A stretch of 8,478 bases of DNA from Bacteroidota bacterium (GTDB lineage Bacteria > Bacteroidota > Bacteroidia > Chitinophagales > Chitinophagaceae). The stretch covers positions 1 through 8,478 of the forward strand of contig JAEWJV010000294.1 in the NCBI GenBank assembly GCA_023386395.1. Direction: 5' to 3'. The stretch's first letter is position 1. The number at the start of each line of letters is the position of its first letter. A model generated the notes under the pieces. It was not told the origin of the DNA. It did no database searches and was given only the letters and a program-made list of their open reading frames with translations. The translations under genes and the position numbers were made by a program. This document shows, in pieces, positions 1 through 7,425 of this stretch.

Positions 1-1
1 A

Positions 2-1219
2 CCCGCACTTATCCTGTCATCCTTCAAACCGGTTGAAGTATTAAAAGGCAGATTGAGGCTGGGCAGCAAAAGCGGTGGCTTAAGAAGTGTGCTCGTGGTG
101 TTTCAGTTTGCCACATCCATTATTTTAATTGTTGGAACAATTATTATATACGATCAACTGCATTACATTCAAACAAAAAACCTTGGTTATAATAAAGAAG
201 AGGTTTTAATAATAGATAAAGTTTATGCATTAAACAACAATGCGGAAGCTTTTAAAAATGAAGTATTAAAAATGCCCGGTGTTATAAGTGCATCGCTCAG
301 CAGCTATTTGCCGGTCTCTGCTTCCTGGAGAAACAGCCATACTTTTTCGAGGGATGCCGTGCTGAATGCTGAAAATGGCCTTGAAATGCAGGACTGGGAA
401 ACCGACTATGATTATATACCAACATTGGGCATGCAAATTATAAAGGGAAGAAATTTTTCCCGGGATTTCGGTAGCGATTCTTCCGCAGTAATCATTAATG
501 AAACCACGGCTAAATTTTTAGGATATGCCGATCCCGTGGGCAAAAAGCTATACAGTTCTGATGCAGATAGTGATGGTAATACTTCAGCCTATACAATTAT
601 TGGCGTGGTTAAAAATTTCAATTTTGAATCACTGCACCAGCAGGTGGGCCCGCTATGCTTTATGCTGGGCAACAACAATTATGTAAGTTCAGCCATATTT
701 AAAGTGAATAGCTCAAATATTCAAGGCCTTATTACACAAGTGGAAAACAAATGGAAAACCCTTGCATCCGGGCTGCCTTTCAGCTATCGTTTTTTAAACG
801 AGTCATTTAATGAAATGTACCGCGAAGAACAACGTGTGGGTAAAATTGCCATTACATTTTCCGCGCTGGCAATCTTTATTGCATGTCTTGGTTTATTTGG
901 GCTTGCCACATTTATAGCAGAACAAAGAACAAAAGAAATAGGCATACGGAAAGTTTTAGGGGCAAGCGTTAATAGCGTTGTAAGCATGCTGGGTAAAGAT
1001 TTTATAAAGCTGGTGGCCATTGCATTTGTATTCGCAGCGCCGCTTGCCTGGTGGGCCATGCATAACTGGCTCAATAATTTTGCCTATCGTATTAATATTG
1101 AATGGTGGATGTTTGCTGCAGCAGGCGCCATTGCTTTATTAATTGCATTAATAACAGTGAGCTTCCAGTCAATAAGGGCAGCGCTGGCAAACCCGGTTGA
1201 GTCGTTGCGAACAGAGTAA
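2..1219 (+). CDS. FtsX/MacB-family ABC transporter permease, C-terminal part (5' truncated)
   Basis: This is the C-terminal half of a membrane permease of the MacB/FtsX type, which works with an ATPase to move substrates or do mechanical work across the cell envelope. The reading frame is open to the left edge: codons from base 2 give PALILSSFKPVEVLKG, the typical end of the first permease half. The TTG at 53 is therefore not a start, and about 405 residues are visible. A transmembrane helix (about visible residues 29-50, RSVLVVFQFATSIILIVGT) is followed by a large soluble extracytoplasmic domain. Three C-terminal helices follow (about 281-305, 333-356, 367-390), with the FtsX signature EQRTKEIGIRKVLGAS after the first. 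Full-length Bacteroidota members are usually near 800 residues with two such halves, so about half is missing. The gene is convergent with the GH30 gene and probably not part of the glycan locus. The substrate is unknown. Confidence 0.93.
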   Translation, partial: PALILSSFKPVEVLKGRLRLGSKSGGLRSVLVVFQFATSIILIVGTIIIYDQLHYIQTKNLGYNKEEVLIIDKVYALNNNAEAFKNEVLKMPGVISASLSSYLPVSASWRNSHTFSRDAVLNAENGLEMQDWETDYDYIPTLGMQIIKGRNFSRDFGSDSSAVIINETTAKFLGYADPVGKKLYSSDADSDGNTSAYTIIGVVKNFNFESLHQQVGPLCFMLGNNNYVSSAIFKVNSSNIQGLITQVENKWKTLASGLPFSYRFLNESFNEMYREEQRVGKIAITFSALAIFIACLGLFGLATFIAEQRTKEIGIRKVLGASVNSVVSMLGKDFIKLVAIAFVFAAPLAWWAMHNWLNNFAYRINIEWWMFAAAGAIALLIALITVSFQSIRAALANPVESLRTE

Positions 1220-1250
1220 CTTTTGGGAAGTTTAGAACTTCCCAAAAGTT
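1218..1250. terminator. Perfect 15-bp inverted repeat, probable bidirectional terminator between convergent genes
   Basis: The arms AACTTTTGGGAAGTT (1218-1232) and AACTTCCCAAAAGTT (1236-1250) are exact reverse complements around a 3-nt loop, TAG. The left arm begins inside the permease stop codon TAA (1217-1219). Neither strand has a run of T immediately after the stem, so it is not a textbook intrinsic terminator. Its position between two convergent genes, 85 bases past the GH30 stop, still makes transcription termination or 3'-end protection the simplest reading. The rest of the gap to 1334 is AT-rich and holds nothing else I can name apart from a short tandem TAGCTTA at 1308-1321. Confidence 0.65.
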
Positions 1251-1334
1251 ATAATAATGAATGTTGAATAGTAAATTAACAAGGTAAAGTCTGAAGTATA
1301 TTACCCGTAGCTTATAGCTTAATCATTTCAGCAA

Positions 1335-2744
1335 TCACCATATATAAGTAGCCACAGCACCTGCTGGTAAACCGGCCAGCGCTGTTTTATTTTTGAACTT
1401 TATATTAAAGTTTACGGCTGAAGCGCCATCATTCAATACGAGCAAAACCTTTTTGCCTTCAGGCGTTTTAAAAGCTACATTATATAAACCACCTATTGCA
1501 TTTGAATTAATTCTTACCGAACCCGCGGGAACAAATTTGGCCACCTGCGCAATAATATAATAAGCTACATTTCTTGTAACGCTTCCGTTGATGGTTAGAG
1601 CGCCTTTACATTGTGTGCAGCCTCCCGGTGTGTGCGGCCCGAAAGATGCATTATTGGCAAGGTTCCATTCAAGTGCAACGCGGCTCCAGTTATTCATGGA
1701 ACCTATTACCACATTCTTTACATGCCATAAAAAGTCGCCGGCAAATTGCCCTTCTGATGAAGTCCATTGTTCTGTAAAATAAACATGCTTTTCCGGAAAA
1801 GCATTATGCACAGTTGATAAAGCGCTTATATCTCCGGCATATAAATGAAAGGCAGATCCATCAATATATTTCGCAGCATCTGCATCATTCAAAACAGCCA
1901 TTGGATAATCAGGCTTATCGCAATTGTGATCGTAAATAATGATTTTGGTGCTGATGTTTGCCGCAGCAAAAGCAGGCCCCAGGCTTTTTTTGATAAAGTT
2001 TGCCTGGTCGCCGGCAAGCATCAGCATGCTTGGGTTATTGCCCGGATGCAGCGGTTCATTTTGCGGCGTGATGGCATCTATCGTTATACCATCTGCTTTC
2101 ATGGCCTGTATATATTTCACAAAATACTGTGCATATACATCATAATATTTTGTGTATAAACTGCCGCCAATACTATTGTTGTTATCCTTCATCCAGGCAG
2201 GCGCACTCCAGGGCGTGGCCAGTATTTTTATGGATGGATTAATAGTAACGATTTCTTTTAATAAAGCAATAAGTTCTTTATCCTTTTCAAGGCTGAAGTG
2301 CTCAAGGTTTACATCGCCTGCCACATCATCATAACTAAAAACTTCAGCATTTAAATCTGATGCGCCAATGCTGATGCGGAGATAGCTTATGCCCACAGAA
2401 TTTGATTTATTACCAAACAATTCCTGTAAGAGGTTTGCTTTAGCAGTTGCATCAAGCGAATTAATAGCCTGCGCACTGCCGCCGGTTAATGTGTAGCCAA
2501 AACCATCAATGGTTTGATAGGTTGCAGTGCTGTCAACTGTTATGGTTAAATAAGAATTCTCCGATGCATTAAATGCTATTGAAGTTTGCTGCTGCAGTAA
2601 AATAGTTTGATCCGCTTTTGTTAGCCAGACGATGGCTGAATCCGGGCTAACCGCCGGTGGTTCCACGCCATTATTTGAATTAGTGTTTTTGGAACAACCT
2701 GTAAAAGTTAATGCGGCCAATAATAAAAAAATATTCATACGCAT
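1335..2744 (-). CDS. Glycoside hydrolase family 30 lipoprotein
   Basis: This is a predicted secreted retaining beta-glycosidase of clan GH-A, 469 residues. The N-terminus is a lipoprotein signal peptide with lipobox FTGC (Cys17), so it is probably membrane-anchored. The family hallmarks run in order: TIDGFGYTLTGG (about 78-89), YLRISIGASD (121-130), LATPWSAPAWMK (175-186), the acid/base in TPQNEP (Glu230), the nucleophile in VYFTEQW (Glu325), EWNLA near 359, and the GGCTQCKGALTI segment near 374-385. Residues from about 405 form the small C-terminal beta-sandwich. Known GH30 activities include glucosylceramidase, beta-1,6-glucanase, beta-glucosidase and xylanase. The overall look fits subfamilies 1 or 3 (beta-1,6-glucan is a reasonable guess), but the substrate is not proven. 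The gene lies 8 nt after the FG-GAP gene and is last in its unit. The ATG at 2744 is used; a second ATG two codons in (2738) would give the same mature protein. No Shine-Dalgarno sequence is seen, only A/T bases. Confidence 0.93.
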   Translation of the reverse strand: MRMNIFLLLAALTFTGCSKNTNSNNGVEPPAVSPDSAIVWLTKADQTILLQQQTSIAFNASENSYLTITVDSTATYQTIDGFGYTLTGGSAQAINSLDATAKANLLQELFGNKSNSVGISYLRISIGASDLNAEVFSYDDVAGDVNLEHFSLEKDKELIALLKEIVTINPSIKILATPWSAPAWMKDNNNSIGGSLYTKYYDVYAQYFVKYIQAMKADGITIDAITPQNEPLHPGNNPSMLMLAGDQANFIKKSLGPAFAAANISTKIIIYDHNCDKPDYPMAVLNDADAAKYIDGSAFHLYAGDISALSTVHNAFPEKHVYFTEQWTSSEGQFAGDFLWHVKNVVIGSMNNWSRVALEWNLANNASFGPHTPGGCTQCKGALTINGSVTRNVAYYIIAQVAKFVPAGSVRINSNAIGGLYNVAFKTPEGKKVLLVLNDGASAVNFNIKFKNKTALAGLPAGAVATYIW

Positions 2745-2752
2745 ATATTTAT

Positions 2753-5700
2753 TTAGTTTTTAATGGGCATGCCGGTTTTATAAAATAGTAAGCTGTTATT
2801 GTTCCTGGCAATTATTAACAGCTTTTCTCCGTTAACCGTGTTCAGCCATTTTATATCGCGAACCTCTCCCTGTACATCGGGTAATATCGCTTTGGTAATA
2901 TTAGTTTTTTCATCCTGAGAGAATATGGTTGGAAAAAGTGCATCATACCTTCCTTCATAAGGCATAGTTCCATAAAAATTCCCGCCGGCCATATACAAGT
3001 TATCAGGCAGCTGGGCGAAAGCAAATATTGGCGCCTGCTGTAAATCTTTGTTCAAATCAGTTTTTATGAACCCGCCTTTACCATCATTTATAAAACATGC
3101 AGAGCCCAAAGTTTCTGCTTTCAGTTCAGTATAATCTTTAAATAAATCGTAGAATATATAATCAACCGTTTTACCGGCTACTTCTGAGTATGTTGAATAA
3201 TACTTTTGCAGCACGGGCATAACTTTCTCCAGTTGATCTTTTGCAAGAAATGTATATTCCTTGCCGTCAATCGTATAACATAAAAGCTGTTCAACATTGC
3301 CATTCATATCAAAATCTTTTACGTATAATTTTACAGGGCCATTCTTGCCCGCCCATAATTTCGAATTATGCCCCCAGTTACCTGCAAGAATATCTATGTT
3401 GCCATCATTATTTACATCTGCTGCAAAAACTTTTTGCCATAAGCCTGTTGAATGTGCAATATCTGTTGCTGTAAATTTTCCATGATCATTCATAAAAATC
3501 TTTACGGGCATCCATTCGCCTGTTACAACCAGGTCTGCCCACCCATCATGATTAAGGTCAGTAAACGTTGCTGATGTTACAACACCAAGGTTGAGCAGCT
3601 TTATTGTTTCGTAGCCTGCTTCTGTAAACTTTGCTTTGCCATCATTTAAAAAAAGAAAAGAGTTTTGCGGCAGGCCAAAATCATTCGCAAGTGTGCTTTC
3701 AATGGTACCGATAAAAATATCCGAATCGCCATCATGATCCACATCAGCAATGGCAACACATGATTTGTTATATAACTTCTGCACCAGGAAATCTGTTTTC
3801 TTTATAAAATTGCCTTTGCCATCGTTCAAATACAAACGGTCTTCAAGTAATAAAGGCGATTTGCCCTGCGGCTCGCCGCCACCGCTTATAACAAGCAGGT
3901 CTTTCCATCCATCATTATTTGCATCAAATATGGCGGCATCCATATCTTCATACGGTGCATCATGGCTGAATATTGCTGTATCAGCGGCTTTAAATGTTCC
4001 GTCTTTTTGCTGCACCATCATGGCACCGGCATTATAAGCTGCGCCACAGGCATAAAAATCATCAAGCCCATCGTTATTAATATCGCCCACCGCAATCTTT
4101 GGCCCGCGGGTGCTTTCTTCATGAGGAATTAAATACTGCACATTAAAATCAGAGAAATTATCTTCTTTATGTTTCCAGTTACAATTAACCTGTGCTGTTA
4201 CATCTTGAAGTACCGGCTTTTTTGAAGGGAAAACCCGGGCGTATTGAAATGAATCCGCTGCATTTTTTTCTTCAGCTATTAAAGCCTTATTTGCAGGTAT
4301 GTTTCTGAAAAGTTGATATTTCTGATCAGGCCAAACTATTAAAACGCTATCAATAGCGGTTACTGTATTTAAACCAAAATGCAATTTTGTATCACATGAA
4401 GATTGAAAACCCCTTGTAAGCATTAACTCCCCGTACTGCATTTGATTTATAGGTTTGCCTGCAGAATCAGTATGTGTGAAAACATAAGCTTTTGCACCTA
4501 TGCCAAACTTATTCATGCCTTCGCCCTTAAAAGAAATATTAAGCACATTTTTATTTTTTGATGTGTTCTTCAACACAACAGCAGGTGAATTAATGCAGTT
4601 TATAACAAGATCAAGATTGCCATCACTATCAAGATCCGCATAAGCAGCGCCGTTATAATATCCTTTCATTTTGCCAGTGCCCCAATCATTGCTTACATCT
4701 TTGAAAGAACCACTCTCATCGTTCTTAAAAAGAAATGGATGTGAGGCGCCATCAGGCATTTTTTCCAGCGTTATTTTATCAAACGCATCTGAAGTATTAC
4801 GATCAGTTTTTGCAGCAAGGTCTGAAACAAATTTTACATAATCCATATCCACCGGCCGTTTTACAATGCCGCTTGAAATAAACAGGTCTTTATTGCCATC
4901 ATTATCAAAGTCTGCAAATAATGGCGCCCAGCTCCAGTCGGTTGCAGCAACGCCGGCCATTAATGCTACATCACTAAAGCCTGTTCCATTGCCATTATTT
5001 TTTTGCAAACAATTTCTTGAAACCTGTTCCTGGTAGCCATTTGATCTTATCTTGAAATTATACAACTCAACGCTCTCATCGCTGCCATACATTTTCACTG
5101 TTCTTTCATCGGGCGGCAGCATATCAACCGTCACAACATCCGGTTGGCCGTCATTGTTATAATCGGCAATATCATTACCCATGCTAAACCGTGAATAATG
5201 CCCGAAATGTTTGGCACCGCTTTCTGTAAATGTGCCATTACCGTTATTGATATAATAATAATCGTTCTCATGAAAATCATTACCGATATAAATATCATCC
5301 CATCCATCATTGTTCATATCTGCAACAGAAATGCCCAGGCCATAACTGATATCGTTTTGATAAATGCCTGCTTCTTTTGAAACGTCTGTAAATTTTCCGG
5401 TTGTATTTAAATCGTTCCTGTATAAATGATCGCCTGCTTTTGAATCAATATCATTACGATGGCTGGTATCAACTATATACCTGCCCGGATTCTGTTGTGA
5501 CTGGTTTAAAACATAACAATCCAAATCGCCATCATGATCGTAATCAAAAAAAGCAGCCTGTGTGGAATACGCTTCCAATGCCAATCCATATTTGTCTGCG
5601 CTCTCGGTAAAAGTATTGTTGCCGTTATTGATGAATAATTCATTGCGTCCTTTTAAATGATGCTCGCCGGTCATGGCGCATACATAAATATCCAATAAGC

Positions 5701-6082
5701 CATCACCATTCACGTCGGCCATTGCCGCACCGGTGCACCAGTCTGAAGTGCCCGCCACGCCTGCTTTCTGAGTTATATCCTCAAATTCAAAATTGCCTTT
5801 GTTCAGGTATAATTTATTGCCGGCATGATTGCTTGCCGTAAAATAAATATCAGGCAAACCATCGTTGTTGATATCACCAATGGCAACGCCGCCGCCATTA
5901 TAATAATAGAGATAATATAATATGCCGAAAGCGCGATGTTCTTCAGGCTTATTTACAAAACTGATATTTGTTTGTGATGAGGATAATTGCTCGAAAACAC
6001 TGCCTGAATTTTTACAGGCTGTTATCAATGCACTTATTATAAGTAAGATAATAAAACTGTTTCTGTAATTTCTAAAAGCCAT
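2753..6082 (-). CDS. FG-GAP/VCBS repeat lipoprotein with central ASPIC/UnbV domain (CRTAC1-like)
   Basis: This is a large predicted surface or periplasmic lipoprotein of 1109 residues, with lipobox ITAC (Cys23). Calcium-binding loops of the FG-GAP/VCBS type (D-x-N/D-x-D-G-x-x-D) begin near residues 70, 123, 180, 255, 307, 391 and 483. An ASPIC/UnbV domain follows (about 515-605, with FGIGAKAYVF, GELMLTRGFQSSCD and LIVWPDQKYQLFRNIPAN). Five more loops lie near 667, 720, 780, 842 and 889. This suggests two beta-propellers flanking the ASPIC domain. After the last loop is a conserved-looking module (about 920-975, KDFDMNGNVEQLLCY) that I recognise from large Bacteroidota VCBS proteins, then an uncharacterised C-terminus. 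Such proteins are common beside SusC/SusD genes, but no enzyme activity is established for them. Adhesion, scaffolding or glycan binding are the usual guesses. It sits 8 nt from the cytochrome gene and 8 nt from the GH30 gene, so cotranscription is likely. No frameshift is seen. Confidence 0.92.
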   Translation of the reverse strand: MAFRNYRNSFIILLIISALITACKNSGSVFEQLSSSQTNISFVNKPEEHRAFGILYYLYYYNGGGVAIGDINNDGLPDIYFTASNHAGNKLYLNKGNFEFEDITQKAGVAGTSDWCTGAAMADVNGDGLLDIYVCAMTGEHHLKGRNELFINNGNNTFTESADKYGLALEAYSTQAAFFDYDHDGDLDCYVLNQSQQNPGRYIVDTSHRNDIDSKAGDHLYRNDLNTTGKFTDVSKEAGIYQNDISYGLGISVADMNNDGWDDIYIGNDFHENDYYYINNGNGTFTESGAKHFGHYSRFSMGNDIADYNNDGQPDVVTVDMLPPDERTVKMYGSDESVELYNFKIRSNGYQEQVSRNCLQKNNGNGTGFSDVALMAGVAATDWSWAPLFADFDNDGNKDLFISSGIVKRPVDMDYVKFVSDLAAKTDRNTSDAFDKITLEKMPDGASHPFLFKNDESGSFKDVSNDWGTGKMKGYYNGAAYADLDSDGNLDLVINCINSPAVVLKNTSKNKNVLNISFKGEGMNKFGIGAKAYVFTHTDSAGKPINQMQYGELMLTRGFQSSCDTKLHFGLNTVTAIDSVLIVWPDQKYQLFRNIPANKALIAEEKNAADSFQYARVFPSKKPVLQDVTAQVNCNWKHKEDNFSDFNVQYLIPHEESTRGPKIAVGDINNDGLDDFYACGAAYNAGAMMVQQKDGTFKAADTAIFSHDAPYEDMDAAIFDANNDGWKDLLVISGGGEPQGKSPLLLEDRLYLNDGKGNFIKKTDFLVQKLYNKSCVAIADVDHDGDSDIFIGTIESTLANDFGLPQNSFLFLNDGKAKFTEAGYETIKLLNLGVVTSATFTDLNHDGWADLVVTGEWMPVKIFMNDHGKFTATDIAHSTGLWQKVFAADVNNDGNIDILAGNWGHNSKLWAGKNGPVKLYVKDFDMNGNVEQLLCYTIDGKEYTFLAKDQLEKVMPVLQKYYSTYSEVAGKTVDYIFYDLFKDYTELKAETLGSACFINDGKGGFIKTDLNKDLQQAPIFAFAQLPDNLYMAGGNFYGTMPYEGRYDALFPTIFSQDEKTNITKAILPDVQGEVRDIKWLNTVNGEKLLIIARNNNSLLFYKTGMPIKN

Positions 6083-6090
6083 TTCTATTG

Positions 6091-7359
6091 TTATGATTTC
6101 TTCTTTACAGAAGATGAATTTTGTTCTATAAATCTTTTTGTTTCATCGTTATAGATAGCAATGTAATGCGTTCTCATTTTTGCATTTATTGTTTGTTTGT
6201 TCTGCATTATGAAAGCAATTGAAGTTGATTCCTGCATGGGCATGTGGCAATCAATGCAATTATTCTTTACGACGGCATTTGATAACCCTTCTATTTGTTT
6301 ATGTTGACTCGTATGGCAACTTATACACCGCTCCGAAAATAATGAGGTATTTCCCACTTCATTTTTATGCGGATCATGGCAGGTAACGCATGTCATTGTT
6401 TTGCTTAGCTGAAAACATTTGCTTGCTGATAAAACGCCCAACTGGTTGCCATGTACATCCATTAAACCTGCATTTCTTGCAGCATCACTTATAGCGTAGT
6501 AATTCTTTAAGCTGTCGCCCGCAACAAATTGAAATGGATTTCTTTTTTCGTCCAGCCTGCCTGCATGGCAAACACCACAAACATCAAGCGATAAGCCTGT
6601 TGAAAGTTTACCGGGATTAATGATAAACCTGCCGGCAGTTTCTTTTGGATGCCCGGTTTGATAAGCCACATGTTTTGCAGCGGGGCCATGACATCTTTCG
6701 CAGCCAACCGTTAATATCATTTTGGTTGAATCAAATGCAGGCGGCACATCAGGATTATAATTGATGGCTTCAGCATATGTGCTGTGGCATTCAAGACAAC
6801 GTGTTGTAACAGGCCTGTTGAAAATAATAGGCGACAAAGGATAGCCCGGACTGTTTGCCCATTGATGCACCTGTGTGAAATAGGAAACCGGCAGCTCGAT
6901 AATATGGTCGCCAATCCAGGATAAAAAGGTTTGTCCGTTTTTGCCAGAACCGATTACAATATCAAACCTCCTGCTTACCACTTCTTTATTGTTGTGATAA
7001 TAAACCTGGTAAAAGCTATCGTTGCGCTTTTCAAGTTTTACAATTTTTCCAACATCATATTGAAAACCATTTTTACCGGGAACAAAACTGCCTTTTATTG
7101 TTTGGGCCGAAGCTGTTTGCGAAGTATAAAAATGAAATGAATTAAAATAATCTTCTGCTATCGCTTTATGACAACTGGCGCATGTTTGCGAACCTGCAAA
7201 CTGATCAAAAGTTACAGTATCAATAATGCTGTTTGATGCAGTTTCATGTTGGTGATTATTTTTATTTTGATCGCTGATACATTTTGAAAAAATAGTCAAG
7301 GCTGTTATAACCAAAGCGCTTATAAAAAAGGCTCTTTTATTTTGAAAGACTTTAATCAT
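6091..7359 (-). CDS. Seven-haem c-type cytochrome (cytochrome c554-like multihaem family)
   Basis: This is a predicted exported electron-transfer protein of 422 residues with seven CxxCH haem-attachment motifs: CASCH (60), CLECH (188), CERCH (220), CGVCH (261), CVTCH (324), CISCH (345) and CIDCH (368). Between the first two haems lies a domain with IGSGKNGQTFLSWIGDHIIELPVSYF and a W..SPGYP motif, as in cytochrome c554-like proteins that often precede TPR or ASPIC/UnbV proteins. No TPR region is present here. The ending CHMP and extra histidines (for example 230, 331, 353) could serve as distal haem ligands. I chose ATG at 7359 over an in-frame TTG at 7374, because the extra five residues do not improve the signal peptide. 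The N-terminus is hydrophobic and reaches Cys27, but the preceding FSK is a poor lipobox, so a lipid anchor is uncertain. Haem attachment needs cytochrome c maturation genes, which are not in the window. The partner and redox role are unknown. It heads the cluster with the FG-GAP and GH30 genes. Confidence 0.9.
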   Translation of the reverse strand: MIKVFQNKRAFFISALVITALTIFSKCISDQNKNNHQHETASNSIIDTVTFDQFAGSQTCASCHKAIAEDYFNSFHFYTSQTASAQTIKGSFVPGKNGFQYDVGKIVKLEKRNDSFYQVYYHNNKEVVSRRFDIVIGSGKNGQTFLSWIGDHIIELPVSYFTQVHQWANSPGYPLSPIIFNRPVTTRCLECHSTYAEAINYNPDVPPAFDSTKMILTVGCERCHGPAAKHVAYQTGHPKETAGRFIINPGKLSTGLSLDVCGVCHAGRLDEKRNPFQFVAGDSLKNYYAISDAARNAGLMDVHGNQLGVLSASKCFQLSKTMTCVTCHDPHKNEVGNTSLFSERCISCHTSQHKQIEGLSNAVVKNNCIDCHMPMQESTSIAFIMQNKQTINAKMRTHYIAIYNDETKRFIEQNSSSVKKKS

Positions 7360-7371
7360 TATGCTTATCAA

Positions 7372-7379
7372 CAAAATTA
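7372..7379 (-). promoter_or_regulatory. Possible Bacteroidota -7 element (TAnnTTTG) before the cytochrome gene
   Basis: On the minus strand the sequence TAATTTTG matches the Bacteroidota -7 consensus TAnnTTTG exactly. It sits at the end of the hairpin terminator and 12 nt before the ATG at 7359, so transcripts would have a very short leader. I see no convincing TTG-type -33 element at the expected distance, where the DNA is terminator stem. In AT-rich DNA such a match can arise by chance. Confidence 0.25.
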
Positions 7380-7408
7380 AAAAGCTGCTTTTTACAGCAG
7401 CTTTTTAA
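7377..7408 (-). terminator. Intrinsic-type hairpin terminator after the LamG gene
   Basis: The arms TTAAAAAGCTGCT (7377-7389) and AGCAGCTTTTTAA (7396-7408) are perfect 13-bp complements around a 6-nt loop. On the minus strand the GC-rich core AGCTGCT/AGCAGCT is followed by TTTTTAATTTTG, a good T-rich tail, and the stem begins 17 nt past the LamG stop codon. It should end or weaken transcription from the SusD/LamG unit before the cytochrome gene. The A/T symmetry means it could also act on the plus strand, but no plus-strand gene reaches it. Confidence 0.82.
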
Positions 7409-7425
7409 TCAACAAAGAGAAAATA

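Noticed and set aside
784..1074. Minus-strand open frame opposite the permease
   Set aside because: It lies wholly inside the well-supported FtsX-type permease gene, and its translation shows no recognisable domain.
53..1219. Treating the permease as a complete 388-residue gene starting at TTG 53
   Set aside because: The frame is open upstream to the window edge, and the preceding codons encode a typical permease segment, so the gene is truncated by the window.
1308..1321. Tandem TAGCTTA TAGCTTA in the convergent intergenic region
   Set aside because: Two 7-bp copies in AT-rich DNA are expected by chance and match no known site.
1588..2334. Plus-strand open frames opposite the GH30 gene
   Set aside because: The minus strand carries an intact GH30 with all catalytic motifs, and the antisense frames show no domain.
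3750..4037. Plus-strand open frame opposite the FG-GAP gene (and similar ones at 3241-3485 and 5198-5610)
   Set aside because: These are antisense shadows of the repeat protein. Their translations are low-complexity mirror images of the calcium-loop codons and have no family resemblance.
2753..6082. Recurring DNA motif resembling CCATCATTATT about every 150-300 bases, which might suggest an interspersed repeat or CRISPR
   Set aside because: Copies are imperfect, irregularly spaced and always in frame with the D-x-N-x-D-G protein loops, so they reflect FG-GAP repeats in the protein.
6507..6914. Overlapping minus-strand frames within the cytochrome gene
   Set aside because: They are out-of-frame with the haem-motif-bearing reading frame and lack recognisable features.
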